Positions 17,664 to 26,836 of a stretch of DNA of 64,000 nt are shown here, piece by piece; position 1 is the first letter of the stretch, and each line of letters begins with the position of its first letter. Below the pieces are notes generated by a model that was not told the DNA's origin, ran no database searches, and saw nothing but the letters and a program-made list of their open reading frames with translations. The stretch is from JAJXTN01 sp038230895. Lineage in GTDB: Bacteria; Patescibacteriota; Saccharimonadia; Saccharimonadales; UBA4665. Location of the stretch: the NCBI GenBank assembly GCA_038230895.1, contig JBBRMJ010000002.1:40668-104667 (forward strand), read 5' to 3'. The position numbers were made by a program, and so were the translations under genes.

Positions 17664-19472
17664 TTATTCCTGCGACGTGACGCGCAGAATCTCCTCGATG
17701 GTGGTATTACCGCGTAGTGATTTGACGAAACCATCTAATTGCATGGTCAACATGTCTTCCTGAATAGCGGTCTGTTCGATAGCCTCGCTGGCACTACTGC
17801 TGACAATCAACTTTTGAATCGCCGTCGAATTACTGAGGACTTCATAGATACCGAGTCGGCCTTTATAGCCATTATGCCCACAGCTATCGCAACCGTCATC
17901 ATGAGCTTTCCAGAGGCGGGTAATGGTCGTGGCAGTGGAGCTCAACTGGTTGGTATCACTATCGGCTTTGACTTTGACGGCCTTGCCAACACCGTCTTTG
18001 AGAGCGATTTCTTCCAATTCGTGCATACGCTTAATACCGCCGTTTTGGTCTAAGTGGAAGCTTTTCTCCAATTGTTTAAGTGTGGCCGCGTCTGGCGCGT
18101 AGGGCTCCCGGCACTCGATGCACAAGCGGCGTACCAAACGTTGGGCAATGACAATCCGTACGGTGCTGGCTATGAGGAATGGCTCGACACCCATATCCAA
18201 TAATCGCGGCAAGCACGTTGCAGCGTTACTGGTGTGTAGGGTACTAAAAACTAAGTGACCCGTGAGCGACGCTTGAATAGCCAAATCAGCTGTTTCACCA
18301 TCGCGCACCTCACCAACCATGATAATGTTCGGGTCCTGTCGTAATAGAGCCCGCAGGCCATTCGTGAAGGTCATATTCGCCACTGGGTTTACCTGCACTT
18401 GATTGGCGCCGACAATGTGATATTCGACGGGGTCTTCAACGGTCGAGATGTTGACGTTGGGCGTGTTCAAATTGCTCAGAACACTGAACAGGGTAGTCGA
18501 TTTTCCAGAACCAGTCGGGCCAGTGACCAAAATCATGCCATGCGGCTGGACAATAGCCTGCTGCATATCGGTCAATGCCTTGCCCCAGAAACCAAGTTCT
18601 ATAAAATCTGCTGGCTTACTAGACTCGTTCAAAATACGCATAACAACTTTTTCACCGTCCAAAATCGGTAGTGTAGAAACACGCAGGGCGTAGACTTGGC
18701 CACTGACTTCGACCTTGAACCGACCGTCTTGCGGTGCGCGCTTCTCATCTATCTTCAAGTTGCTGAGGATCTTGATTCGACTCACTAAGGCGCCCAGAAG
18801 TTTACGTGGCAATTTATTAGCCTCACGCAGCATGCCATCTATACGATAGCGAACGACGACGAAACTTTCACGCGGCTCGATATGGATGTCACTGGCGCCA
18901 GCTTTGACACCGTACTCGATGATAATATTAACCGTCTGCGCGACGGGTGAATCTTCAGCTAAGTCATCTTCATCAACCTCTTCACTATCGTCTGCATCAT
19001 CGTCGGTGGCAATGACCTTTGTCAGTTCGCTACTGATGTTGCCCCTATACTGATCAAGAGCTGCTTGTAGCAAACTAGTCGTGGTGATATGGACCTTGAT
19101 GCCGGTGCCAAGCTGCTTCTGTAAGAAGTTCAGCGCCTGTATATCATCAGGATCCTGCATAGCCACAAGCTTGGTGTCTTTGTCACCAATATCGAAGACT
19201 ACAGCATTGTACTGTCGGGCAATGCGTTCGGGTAAAAGCTTTAGCACATCGTGCTTAATCTCTTTGGCGTTCAATTCGACAAAGGGCACTTCGATCTCGT
19301 CGGCGTAGAGCTTGGTCAGGTCTTTTTCAGTGATCAGATTATTCTTGACGACCAAGTCTTGGAGCGGCTTCTTGTCGCTGGTTTCCTGCTGACGCAGGGT
19401 GGCCAACTGTTCCTTGGTGACTTTACCACCATCATTGAGGAGTTTCTCGACTAATGAATCGGGAATACGCAT
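17664..19472 (-). CDS. pilB: Type IV pilus extension ATPase PilB
   Basis: A GspE/PilB-family ATPase of about 602 residues. The N-terminal MshEN-like domain (about 1-150) is followed by an acidic linker, the N2 domain and the ATPase core with Walker A GPTGSGKST, the Asp box around VGEVRDGETAD and a tetracysteine zinc site (CIECREPY ... CDSCGHNGYKG). It powers pilus polymerisation. ATG at 19472 is preceded by AGGAAG; the frame can also begin at GTG 19481. No retraction ATPase (PilT) is in the window. Confidence 0.95.
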   Translation of the reverse strand: MRIPDSLVEKLLNDGGKVTKEQLATLRQQETSDKKPLQDLVVKNNLITEKDLTKLYADEIEVPFVELNAKEIKHDVLKLLPERIARQYNAVVFDIGDKDTKLVAMQDPDDIQALNFLQKQLGTGIKVHITTTSLLQAALDQYRGNISSELTKVIATDDDADDSEEVDEDDLAEDSPVAQTVNIIIEYGVKAGASDIHIEPRESFVVVRYRIDGMLREANKLPRKLLGALVSRIKILSNLKIDEKRAPQDGRFKVEVSGQVYALRVSTLPILDGEKVVMRILNESSKPADFIELGFWGKALTDMQQAIVQPHGMILVTGPTGSGKSTTLFSVLSNLNTPNVNISTVEDPVEYHIVGANQVQVNPVANMTFTNGLRALLRQDPNIIMVGEVRDGETADLAIQASLTGHLVFSTLHTSNAATCLPRLLDMGVEPFLIASTVRIVIAQRLVRRLCIECREPYAPDAATLKQLEKSFHLDQNGGIKRMHELEEIALKDGVGKAVKVKADSDTNQLSSTATTITRLWKAHDDGCDSCGHNGYKGRLGIYEVLSNSTAIQKLIVSSSASEAIEQTAIQEDMLTMQLDGFVKSLRGNTTIEEILRVTSQE

Positions 19473-19481
19473 GCTAGGCAC

Positions 19482-19727
19482 TTCCTGGGATCAATTGGCC
19501 CAATTTTGGTTTTCTATGTTCACCCATCCTGGACACATTTTACCAGAATCACCGTAAAAGCGTTAGCATATCTAACGGAGATAAATCTTAACTTTTAATT
19601 AAAATTTTGCAAAATAGTCAATCAGAGTAAGCTGTAGCAATTTTAACCTGAAGCCACATTCGCTATAGTGCTAAAATAGAAGCACGACCAACGACTACCA
19701 CGGTGCCGTTTAAACAGAGGAGATGTG
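19482..19727. promoter_or_regulatory. pilB-recA divergent intergenic region
   Basis: A 246-nt region. Toward recA there is TAAAAT at about 19672-19677, then a leader of some 50 nt ending in CAGAGGAG 5 nt before the ATG. The middle (19560-19640) is AT-rich. I see no recognisable LexA box. Confidence 0.5.
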
Positions 19728-20765
19728 ATGGCTAAAGCGACCAAAGTACCCAAAGAAATGACTGATAGCGCCACGACCGGCAAAGCCAAGGCACTCGACC
19801 TGGCCATGGAGACTATTGAGAAGCAATTCGGCAAAGGCGCCATTATGAAAATGGGTGATTCACACACTGTCGCTGTCGAATGTATTCCAACCGGTAGTCT
19901 GTCACTTGATATAGCGCTTGGCGGTGGTATTCCGAAAGGACGTGTTATCGAAGTTTATGGACCTGAATCATCCGGTAAAACCACGCTGACACTACACGCC
20001 ATCGCCGAAGTGCAGCGCAATGGTGGCACTGCCGCGTTCATTGACGCCGAGCACGCCCTCGACCCAGCCTATGCGAAACGTATTGGTGTCGACGTTGAGA
20101 ACCTATTACTCAGCCAACCAGATAATGGTGAACAAGCCCTGGAAATCGTTGAAACTTTGGTACGTTCTAACGCCGTCGATTTGATTGTCGTTGACTCCGT
20201 GGCCGCGCTGGTCCCGCGTGCCGAGATTGAAGGTGACATGGGCGACAGCCATATGGGTCTACAAGCCCGTTTAATGAGTCAGGCACTTCGCAAATTGACC
20301 GGAGTTATTTCTCGTTCCAAAGCCACCGTCATCTTTATCAACCAGATCCGTATGAAGATCGGCGTCATGTTCGGTAACCCCGAAACCACCACCGGTGGTA
20401 ATGCCCTCAAATTCTACGCCTCTGTGCGCATGGACATCCGTCGTATTGGTCAGATTAAACAGGGCGACAGTGTCATTGGCAACCGCACGCGCGTGAAAGT
20501 CGTCAAAAACAAGATTGCGCCGCCATTCCGCGAAGCTGAATTCGACATCATGTACAACCAGGGCATTAGTGCCAGTGGTGACATTCTCGACCTCGCTTCT
20601 GCTCGCGATATTGTTGAAAAAGCCGGCGCCTGGTTCGCCTACAATGACGAGAAAATCGGCCAGGGCCGGGAAGCCGCCAAGCAATATCTCCAAGACAATC
20701 CCAAAGTAATGGCCGAAATCGCCGCTAAAGTCCGTGCCGCCGAAGTCGTCGCTGCGAAGGAGTAA
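19728..20765 (+). CDS. recA: Recombinase RecA
   Basis: A 345-residue full-length RecA: Walker A GPESSGKTT, the IDAEHALDP segment, Walker B LIVVDSVAALVP, loop L2 around the GNPETTTGGNALKFYAS stretch, and a short C-terminus. ATG 19728 follows a strong Shine-Dalgarno GAGGAG; an in-frame GTG lies 3 nt upstream. It promotes strand exchange in repair and in integrating transformed DNA, and is followed by a small gene and recX. Confidence 0.98.
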   Translation: MAKATKVPKEMTDSATTGKAKALDLAMETIEKQFGKGAIMKMGDSHTVAVECIPTGSLSLDIALGGGIPKGRVIEVYGPESSGKTTLTLHAIAEVQRNGGTAAFIDAEHALDPAYAKRIGVDVENLLLSQPDNGEQALEIVETLVRSNAVDLIVVDSVAALVPRAEIEGDMGDSHMGLQARLMSQALRKLTGVISRSKATVIFINQIRMKIGVMFGNPETTTGGNALKFYASVRMDIRRIGQIKQGDSVIGNRTRVKVVKNKIAPPFREAEFDIMYNQGISASGDILDLASARDIVEKAGAWFAYNDEKIGQGREAAKQYLQDNPKVMAEIAAKVRAAEVVAAKE

Positions 20766-20766
20766 C

Positions 20767-20994
20767 ATGCCAGAATTAGAATTTTTAGATCGAAGTGGGC
20801 TCAAGTGGCGGTCAATACCGGATCTTTTTGACGGCACCCACATTTTAGTTAATGTAGATGATGGTGAGGCTGTTTCTGTCCCGCCGAGACAAGATGGTGA
20901 CAACGGCCAAGCAAATGATCGTGAGCCGCGTAAACCAATCAACCCTTCGAATATTGGTAGTGCCGCCCTTGTCGCTGAGATAGCACAGGAGTAA
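20767..20994 (+). CDS. Small hypothetical protein between recA and recX
   Basis: A 75-residue protein starting 1 nt after the recA stop. It opens MPELEFLDRSGLKWRSIPDL and has an acidic, polar, low-complexity middle. There is no membrane helix or motif I recognise. Its position between recA and its modulator recX makes a role linked to RecA possible, but nothing in the sequence proves it. Confidence 0.6.
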   Translation: MPELEFLDRSGLKWRSIPDLFDGTHILVNVDDGEAVSVPPRQDGDNGQANDREPRKPINPSNIGSAALVAEIAQE

Positions 20995-21011
20995 CCCCTG
21001 AAGCACCTGCT

Positions 21012-21620
21012 ATGAACGTTACAGCTATCAAACAGCAGGTGAAGCGGGCAGGGCGGTATTCAATATTTGTGGATGGAAAGTATAGCTTTAGTCTGAGTGC
21101 TGACGCTTTGCTGGATAGTAAAGTGGTGATAGGGTTGGAGGTCGATGAGAAGGCCATCAGGGAATTCAAGCAGCTATCTGATGACGATAAGCTTTACAAT
21201 AATGTGCTTGGCTACCTGGCCATACGGCCACGCTCGCACTGGGAAATTGAAAGTTATCTACTACGGAAAAAGGCCTCCCCTCCCCTGTCTGTTTCAATAC
21301 TTAACAAGTTAAGTAATAATGATTTAATCAATGACCAAAAGTTCGCCCAGGCCTTTGTGAATGACCGCCGCCTGCTCAAGCCTACTTCCCGTCGTAAGCT
21401 CAATTTGGAATTACGCCAAAAACGAGTTTCTACTGAGGTCATTGACCTGGTGCTCGCAGGTGACGAAGTGCCTGACAGTGACGTGTTGCGCGAGCTTATT
21501 ACCCGCAAACGTCGGCAGACGAAATACCAAGATGACCTGAAGCTCATGCAATATTTAGCCCGTCAGGGCTTCAACTACGGTGACATTAAAGACGCTTTAG
21601 GAAGCACTGATGTAGATTAG
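21012..21620 (+). CDS. recX: RecA regulator RecX
   Basis: A 202-residue protein with the RecX three-helix repeats: VLGYLAIRPRSHWEIESYLLRK, then LNDQKFAQAFVNDR-type and FNYGDIKDAL segments. The N-terminal 60 residues (VKRAGRYSIFVDGKYSFSLS) are typical of longer RecX proteins. RecX limits RecA filament activity. It ends 4 nt into the convergent PRC-barrel gene. Confidence 0.9.
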   Translation: MNVTAIKQQVKRAGRYSIFVDGKYSFSLSADALLDSKVVIGLEVDEKAIREFKQLSDDDKLYNNVLGYLAIRPRSHWEIESYLLRKKASPPLSVSILNKLSNNDLINDQKFAQAFVNDRRLLKPTSRRKLNLELRQKRVSTEVIDLVLAGDEVPDSDVLRELITRKRRQTKYQDDLKLMQYLARQGFNYGDIKDALGSTDVD

Positions 21621-22132
21621 GCGGCAGCGGGGGCAGTTGCCGGTGCGGTTTTCAGTAAATCGTTGATAATGAGGCGTTTCGGCGTCACTTCGTTGACTTG
21701 GGAACGGTCAACACTGAGACTGCCGCCGGTCAGGCTCTTCATAAGCGACTGTGCCACGTATATTTTCTGAATAAGCATGGTCTCGGTCTCGGTGGCATAG
21801 TCACTCACCTTGCCTATTCGCTGTTTGCTGGTGGTGACGACTTGTTTGCCGATGAGCTCAAAGTCCAAGTCCAGCACTTCCTTTAATCGAACTAACTCTC
21901 CAGGTTCGACGAGCACGTCATGGTCATTCACGACATAGCCCTGGGGCAAGAGATCGCGGATATCTTGATACAGCAGCACCAAGAGCTGCTTATTGAAGCG
22001 ATCCTGACAGTAAAAGCCCTCAATCTTCAAGTTGTTGGGGTTGATGATGGGGCCCACGATACTAGCGATAGCACTACCTGTACGGAGTGACATGACAGAC
22101 TTATTCAAAAGGCTATTGCTGAGTTGGAGCAT
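21617..22132 (-). CDS. PRC-barrel domain protein
   Basis: A 171-residue protein with two PRC-barrel-like halves (about 1-80 and 85-160; LNKSVMSLRTGSAIASIVGPI and IGKQVVTTSKQRIGKVSDY). PRC barrels are small beta domains used in RNA processing (RimM) and other assemblies. No membrane helix was seen. TATACT lies 6 nt before the ATG, so the mRNA is probably leaderless. Confidence 0.75.
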   Translation of the reverse strand: MLQLSNSLLNKSVMSLRTGSAIASIVGPIINPNNLKIEGFYCQDRFNKQLLVLLYQDIRDLLPQGYVVNDHDVLVEPGELVRLKEVLDLDFELIGKQVVTTSKQRIGKVSDYATETETMLIQKIYVAQSLMKSLTGGSLSVDRSQVNEVTPKRLIINDLLKTAPATAPAAA

Positions 22133-22178
22133 AGCTCTAGTATAGCGCCTCAGCAGGAAGTCGCTCGGGAATCGACAC

Positions 22179-22192
22179 AGTTAATATTAACT
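22179..22192. promoter_or_regulatory. Perfect 14-bp palindrome in divergent intergenic region
   Basis: AGTTAATATTAACT lies 47 nt upstream of the PRC-barrel gene start (minus) and 76 nt before the lamin-tail gene (plus). It could be a shared operator, or a chance AT-rich palindrome. Confidence 0.35.
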
Positions 22193-22267
22193 AATTTAAT
22201 GTTTCAGACAGATTCAAAGCGCTGCTGCTTGCTAAGGTCCCACACGGCTGGCAAAATTCGATTCACT

Positions 22268-23737
22268 ATGCGGCGGATACAGCAACTAATACTGGCAACG
22301 ATGGCACTGCTTTTCGGCCTGGCAGGCCTCGGCTCTCTCAGGGCCGTCGGCGCTGATACGGCTAATGCTCCCTCCCTCGTCATTAGCCAATTGAAGATCA
22401 CCAGCAGCAATGGCCAGTTCGTGACGCTGTACAACGGCGGCGAGACGACACTGGACATGAGCAAATACCAACTGGAGTACTTCAACAGCTACGACCTTAC
22501 CAAAGCCAGTAGTAGTCGACTGATTCCCCTCACCGGTGCTGTGCCGCCGCATGGATATTTTATGGTGAGTGACGGTGAGTTGCAGCTGTGTTATCAGATG
22601 GCGGTGGATTCGGTATCATTAGGCTTTTCCTCCACAGCTGGTTTGATTGAAGTGCTTGGCTTCAATCAGAATGGCCCAGGCGGTTCGGTGAGCCCGACCT
22701 TGCAGGACTATGTTGGCTGGTCCAAGTCGGCTGCAACAGGTGCGCAGACCTTGCCGGCAAACACCTCGGCTTTCCTGCAGCGTCTCCCAGTCAATGCCCA
22801 GAATAATCCGGCTATTAACGTTGCGGGCAGTGGCAATTGGCAGGCCGTTCAGTATGAGGCTGCTAGCTCATGTAAGCTCGTAACCGTGACAACTCCAGCT
22901 ACGACTGTTTTGACGGGGTTAAATCAATTGTTGCCGCCCAGTCAGCCCCCAGCGATTATTCTCCCAAACTTTACATCGACTGACGTAACGGCAAGCCTGC
23001 CTGACGCAGATATCGGGCTGATCGCACCGCAAATCACAGAGATTTTACCCAATCCACTCGGCACAGGCAATGATGCGAGCGACGAATTTATCGAGCTCTA
23101 CAATGCCAATACGGTGGCGTTTGATCTGACAGGCTTCACCCTTCAAACCGGTTTGACGAGTTTGCATACCTATACTTTCCCCAGCGGTACAAGCCTACCA
23201 CCCCTGAGTTTTACGGCTTTTTACTCAAAGTCGACTGGTCTGAGTATGAGCAATACGAGTGGACAAGTAGCACTGCTCGACCCCGCCGATACCGTGTTGT
23301 CGATTACAGTGGCCTATGCCACCGCTGCCGATGGGGTTTCCTGGAACCTTGCCAATGGCGGTTGGTTTTGGACCACAACGCTGACGCCAGGCGCGACGAA
23401 TGTTATCGTTCCACCATCGACCAAGAAAGCGGTTACCAAGAGCACGATAGCCAAGACGACAAAAACAACAAAGACGACGAAGACTGCAAAGACGACCAGC
23501 GCGAAAACCAAGTTGGCCACTACCAAAACCGCTGGGACGACGACCGCAGCCTATAAATCGGTGCCAGATAGCGCTGTCGTCACTCCAATTCATCCCTGGA
23601 CGCTTGCTCTGGTCGCCATCGCCGCGCTACTATACGGAGCATATGAGTACCGCACAGATTTGGCGAACCGCCTCTACCGATTTAGAAAGCACCTTGGCGC
23701 TCGCCGCCGGCATCGGGTCGAAACTCCGCGGCGGTGA
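22268..23737 (+). CDS. Surface protein with two lamin-tail domains and C-terminal anchor
   Basis: A 489-residue secreted protein. The signal peptide covers about residues 1-28. A lamin-tail (LTD)-like domain at about 35-190 (LVISQLKITSSNGQFVTLYN) is followed by a clearer second LTD at about 300-400 (PQITEILPNPLGTGNDASDEFIELYN). Then come a Lys/Thr repeat linker, one membrane helix (HPWTLALVAIAALLYGAYEY) and a basic cytosolic tail. LTDs are immunoglobulin-like beta sandwiches found in bacterial cell-surface proteins. The frame extends upstream to 22124, but the signal peptide fixes the start at 22268. It overlaps tsaE by 95 nt. Confidence 0.8.
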   Translation: MRRIQQLILATMALLFGLAGLGSLRAVGADTANAPSLVISQLKITSSNGQFVTLYNGGETTLDMSKYQLEYFNSYDLTKASSSRLIPLTGAVPPHGYFMVSDGELQLCYQMAVDSVSLGFSSTAGLIEVLGFNQNGPGGSVSPTLQDYVGWSKSAATGAQTLPANTSAFLQRLPVNAQNNPAINVAGSGNWQAVQYEAASSCKLVTVTTPATTVLTGLNQLLPPSQPPAIILPNFTSTDVTASLPDADIGLIAPQITEILPNPLGTGNDASDEFIELYNANTVAFDLTGFTLQTGLTSLHTYTFPSGTSLPPLSFTAFYSKSTGLSMSNTSGQVALLDPADTVLSITVAYATAADGVSWNLANGGWFWTTTLTPGATNVIVPPSTKKAVTKSTIAKTTKTTKTTKTAKTTSAKTKLATTKTAGTTTAAYKSVPDSAVVTPIHPWTLALVAIAALLYGAYEYRTDLANRLYRFRKHLGARRRHRVETPRR

Positions 23738-24110
23738 GGTTATCGAGCTCGTCAGTGATTTGGGTGGTGGCAAGACAGCGTTTGTCCGTGGCTTAGCCAA
23801 GGGCTTGGGCAGTCTGGACCAGGTCCGGAGTCCGAGTTTCACAATCAGCAATCAGTACCGTGCCAATACGTTGACGCTTTATCACTTTGATTTCTATCGT
23901 CTGAGCGAGCCAGGTATTATGCGCCAAGAATTGAATGAAATCATTGAAGACCCACAGGCAGTGGTAGCAGTGGAATGGGCTGAGATTGTCGAATCTGTCT
24001 TGCCGACCGACCGACTGACTGTCTCGATTAAAGCGACGGGAGAGAATAGTCGTGAATTTAGTATTGAATACCCAGAGAAATTGTCATACCTCCTCCCTGC
24101 TAACACTTAA
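23643..24110 (+). CDS. tsaE: tRNA threonylcarbamoyladenosine biosynthesis ATPase TsaE
   Basis: A 155-residue protein with the TsaE P-loop SDLGGGKTAF, RSPSFTISNQY and YHFDFYRL signatures. With TsaB and TsaD it makes the t6A modification at position 37 of ANN-decoding tRNAs. ATG 23643 has GGAG 5 nt upstream. The first 95 nt lie within the 3' end of the lamin-tail gene, an unusually long overlap. Confidence 0.93.
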   Translation: MSTAQIWRTASTDLESTLALAAGIGSKLRGGEVIELVSDLGGGKTAFVRGLAKGLGSLDQVRSPSFTISNQYRANTLTLYHFDFYRLSEPGIMRQELNEIIEDPQAVVAVEWAEIVESVLPTDRLTVSIKATGENSREFSIEYPEKLSYLLPANT

Positions 24111-24122
24111 CATGTTAAGAAT

Positions 24123-24515
24123 ATGCTAATACTAACTATCCGCACCGACAAACCAGAAGCCGAACTCGGACTCTACCAAGATGATACGCGTTTGGCCTAC
24201 ACTGCTTGGGCTGCGCATCGTGAATTAGCTGAAACGATTCAGGATCGGGTCGAAAAACTACTCAAAGAACAATCCAAACAGCTAGCCGATATACAGGGAA
24301 TTGTGGCCTATCAGGGGCCGGGCAGTTTCACTGGTCTACGTATTGGTCTAACTGTTGCCAACGCCTTAGCCTATAGTTTGCAAGTGCCCATTGTCGCTAC
24401 TGGCAGTCCCGACTGGATCAAATTCGGCCAACAACGTTTGGCCAGTGGCCAGACTGATACCATCGCCATGCCGGAGTACGGTTCCGAACCGAACATCACC
24501 CTGCCCCGCAAATAG
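24123..24515 (+). CDS. tsaB: Short TsaB (YeaZ) homologue
   Basis: A 130-residue protein with the ASKHA-type core of TsaB, notably YQGPGSFTGLRIGLTVANALAY. It lacks most of the second half seen in TsaB proteins of 200 or more residues. The end (GSEPNITLPRK) looks natural rather than frameshifted. It follows tsaE by 12 nt and should act with it in t6A synthesis as the scaffold for TsaD. A perfect palindrome (24106-24119) lies between the genes. Confidence 0.85.
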   Translation: MLILTIRTDKPEAELGLYQDDTRLAYTAWAAHRELAETIQDRVEKLLKEQSKQLADIQGIVAYQGPGSFTGLRIGLTVANALAYSLQVPIVATGSPDWIKFGQQRLASGQTDTIAMPEYGSEPNITLPRK

Positions 24516-24550
24516 TGACATAACGTTTGAAATCATTGTTGACATATAAG

Positions 24551-24580
24551 TTGACCGACCGCGAGTCAGAAGCGTATATT
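24551..24580 (+). promoter_or_regulatory. Promoter of rny
   Basis: TTGACC (24551-24556) and TATATT (24575-24580) with an 18-bp spacer, 146 nt before the rny start. The leader ends with GAAAGGA 6 nt before the ATG. The long leader could allow post-transcriptional control of rny. Confidence 0.6.
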
Positions 24581-24725
24581 TAAGACAGGATTGTATCGTT
24601 TGAGAGACGCTATAACTCCACATTTGCTCAATTTATCCATTTAATACGACATTCAGATAGTTGATACGGCTAGAGAAGTGATAGCGATTGCCGCTGAAGC
24701 TATCTGCAGATAGAAAGGACCGATT

Positions 24726-26234
24726 ATGTTACCAGTACTACTGGCTATAGTAGGGCTGATTGTTGGTGGTGGTGCCGCGACAGTTGTGACCCAGAAACGT
24801 CAAGGCTCTGCCGAAGAGCAGGCCAAAAAGGAGCTCGAGAAGGCCAAGCGTGAAGCTACCAAACTGATCGAACAGGCCCGCGAAGACGCCAATAAGCTCG
24901 TCGAAGAAACTCGCCGTGACGAACAGTCTCGACGCCGTGAAGTGAAAGATCTGGAACAACGCCTCGTCAACCGTGAAGAAAGTCTCGACAAGAAGCTTGA
25001 CGATCTCGACAAGCGCAGTGAAAACCTTCGCAAAAGTGAAGATGAGCTCGATGATCTGAAGAATGAGATCCGTGATATTCGTGGCAAGCAACAGGAGAAG
25101 CTGGAGAAGATTGCCAAACTGACCAAGGAAGATGCGGCCAAGAAATTGACCGAGATGACCGAGCGTGACATCCGGCAGGATTTGGTTGGACTGGTTAATA
25201 AATTGCAGAACGAAGCCAAAGAAAATGCTGAGGAGCAAGCCGCACTGATCATTACAACTGCCATGGAGCGCATGGCCAGTGAAGTTACCGCTGAACGTAC
25301 CCTGACCAGCATGAAGCTGGAAGACGAAGAGATGAAGGGTCGTATCATCGGTAAGGAAGGTCGCAATATCCAGGCCTTACAGCGCGCTACTGGTGTCGAC
25401 ATCATGGTTGATGACACCCCCGGTTACGTAGTCTTTAGTAGCTTTGACCCCATCCGCCGCGAAGTCGCCCGCCAAACTTTAGAGATGTTAATGAAGGATG
25501 GTCGTATCCACCCGGGCCGCATCGAAGAAGTTGTCGAGAAAGCCCAGAAGAATGTCGAGAAAGACGTCGTGCGTGCTGGTGAAGACGCTGCTCGAGAAGT
25601 CGGTGTCATCGGCATTCCGAAAGAAGTATTGCAATTACTCGGTGAGCTAAAATATCGCACCAGTTACGGGCAGAACGTCCTTAAACACAGCACTGAAATG
25701 GCTCACTTGGCCGGCATGATGGCCGAGGAACTCGGCGCCAACGTCACGATTACGAAATACGCCGCTTTGGTTCACGACCTTGGTAAAGCCTTGACCCATA
25801 AGATGGAAGGTAAGCACCACCACATCTCAGGTGAAATGTTGCGCAAGTACGGTGCGCCTGAAGAAGTCGCACTGGCTGCTGAACAGCACCACGACGATGT
25901 CGATGCCACTAGCGTCGAAGCGCTGATTGTTCGTACCGTCGACGCCATCAGTGCGTCCCGACCTGGAGCGCGCAATATCTCGGCTGAGAACTTTGGCGAG
26001 CGTATGAAGGAACTGGAAAACGTCGCCAACAGCTTTAATGGCATCGAGAAATCTTACGCCATTAGCGCCGGCCGCGAAGTCCGGGTCTTCGTCAAACCAC
26101 AAGCTATCGATGACCTCAGCGCCATCAAGCTAGCTCGCGACATCGCCACCAAGATCGAGTCGACGATGCAGTACCCCGGTACCATCAAAGTCAACGTCAT
26201 CCGCGAAACCCGCGCCATCGAATTCGCCAAGTAG
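24726..26234 (+). CDS. rny: Ribonuclease Y
   Basis: A 502-residue protein with an N-terminal membrane helix (about 1-21), a long charged coiled coil (about 25-185), a KH domain (GRIIGKEGRNIQALQRATGVD, around 205-225) and an HD phosphohydrolase domain (HSTEMA ... VHDLGKA, about 325-420). RNase Y is a membrane-bound endoribonuclease that starts mRNA decay. All domains are present and of normal length. Confidence 0.97.
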   Translation: MLPVLLAIVGLIVGGGAATVVTQKRQGSAEEQAKKELEKAKREATKLIEQAREDANKLVEETRRDEQSRRREVKDLEQRLVNREESLDKKLDDLDKRSENLRKSEDELDDLKNEIRDIRGKQQEKLEKIAKLTKEDAAKKLTEMTERDIRQDLVGLVNKLQNEAKENAEEQAALIITTAMERMASEVTAERTLTSMKLEDEEMKGRIIGKEGRNIQALQRATGVDIMVDDTPGYVVFSSFDPIRREVARQTLEMLMKDGRIHPGRIEEVVEKAQKNVEKDVVRAGEDAAREVGVIGIPKEVLQLLGELKYRTSYGQNVLKHSTEMAHLAGMMAEELGANVTITKYAALVHDLGKALTHKMEGKHHHISGEMLRKYGAPEEVALAAEQHHDDVDATSVEALIVRTVDAISASRPGARNISAENFGERMKELENVANSFNGIEKSYAISAGREVRVFVKPQAIDDLSAIKLARDIATKIESTMQYPGTIKVNVIRETRAIEFAK

Positions 26235-26239
26235 CCACC

Positions 26240-26836
26240 ATGCAGCCGGAAATAGAAGTGAAGTTTCTCGATCTTGACCATGAGGTTGTTCGAGGCAAAC
26301 TTCGTGAGATTGGTGCCGTGCAGGAGCAACCGATGCGGCTGATGCGTCGAACACTGTTTGATTATCCCGACCGACGATTGCAAAAAGCTAATTGGGGCCG
26401 TCTGCGAGTTCGTGACGAAGGTGATAAGGTGACCGTTACCTACAAGGATGGTGGTGATGAGGGCTATTCCAATGAGCTAGAGATCACCATCGGCTCCTAC
26501 GACAAAATGGTTGAATTGTTTAAGGTTGTAGGGCTGGAAGCGATTGTGTTTCAGGAGTCAAAACGCGAAACCTGGCACTATCAGCAAGTGGAGATTGTGC
26601 TCGATGAATGGCCACATCTTCGACCGTTCATTGAAATTGAAGCCGCCACCGAAGCCGCTGTTCGCGACTGTGTGAAAAAGCTGGAGCTTAAGTGGGAAGA
26701 CAGTGTGCGAGGCAATGCTGACACCGCCTACCGTCACCAATATCCTGGCATGACAGCCGATGAAACAATCAATGCCATGCCCAATCTACGTTTTGATACA
26801 CCATTACCTGTTTGGCTGAAAGAACGCCAAGTATGA
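26240..26836 (+). CDS. CYTH-domain protein (class IV adenylate cyclase/thiamine-triphosphatase-like)
   Basis: A 198-residue protein with the CYTH signature EIEVKFL at 4-10, basic positions lining the tunnel (GRLRVRDEGDKVTVTYK) and acidic C-terminal strands (FIEIEA). CYTH enzymes hydrolyse or cyclise triphosphorylated substrates with divalent metal. Which activity applies here is not readable from sequence. It is placed between rny and ymdB, both RNA/nucleotide phosphoesterases. Confidence 0.85.
   Translation: MQPEIEVKFLDLDHEVVRGKLREIGAVQEQPMRLMRRTLFDYPDRRLQKANWGRLRVRDEGDKVTVTYKDGGDEGYSNELEITIGSYDKMVELFKVVGLEAIVFQESKRETWHYQQVEIVLDEWPHLRPFIEIEAATEAAVRDCVKKLELKWEDSVRGNADTAYRHQYPGMTADETINAMPNLRFDTPLPVWLKERQV

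Noticed and set aside
22124..22267. N-terminal extension of the lamin-tail protein
   Set aside because: The added residues precede a clean signal peptide and lack a start signal.
24738..25417. Long minus-strand frames opposite rny
   Set aside because: They arise from the charged coiled-coil codons of RNase Y and show low-complexity composition.
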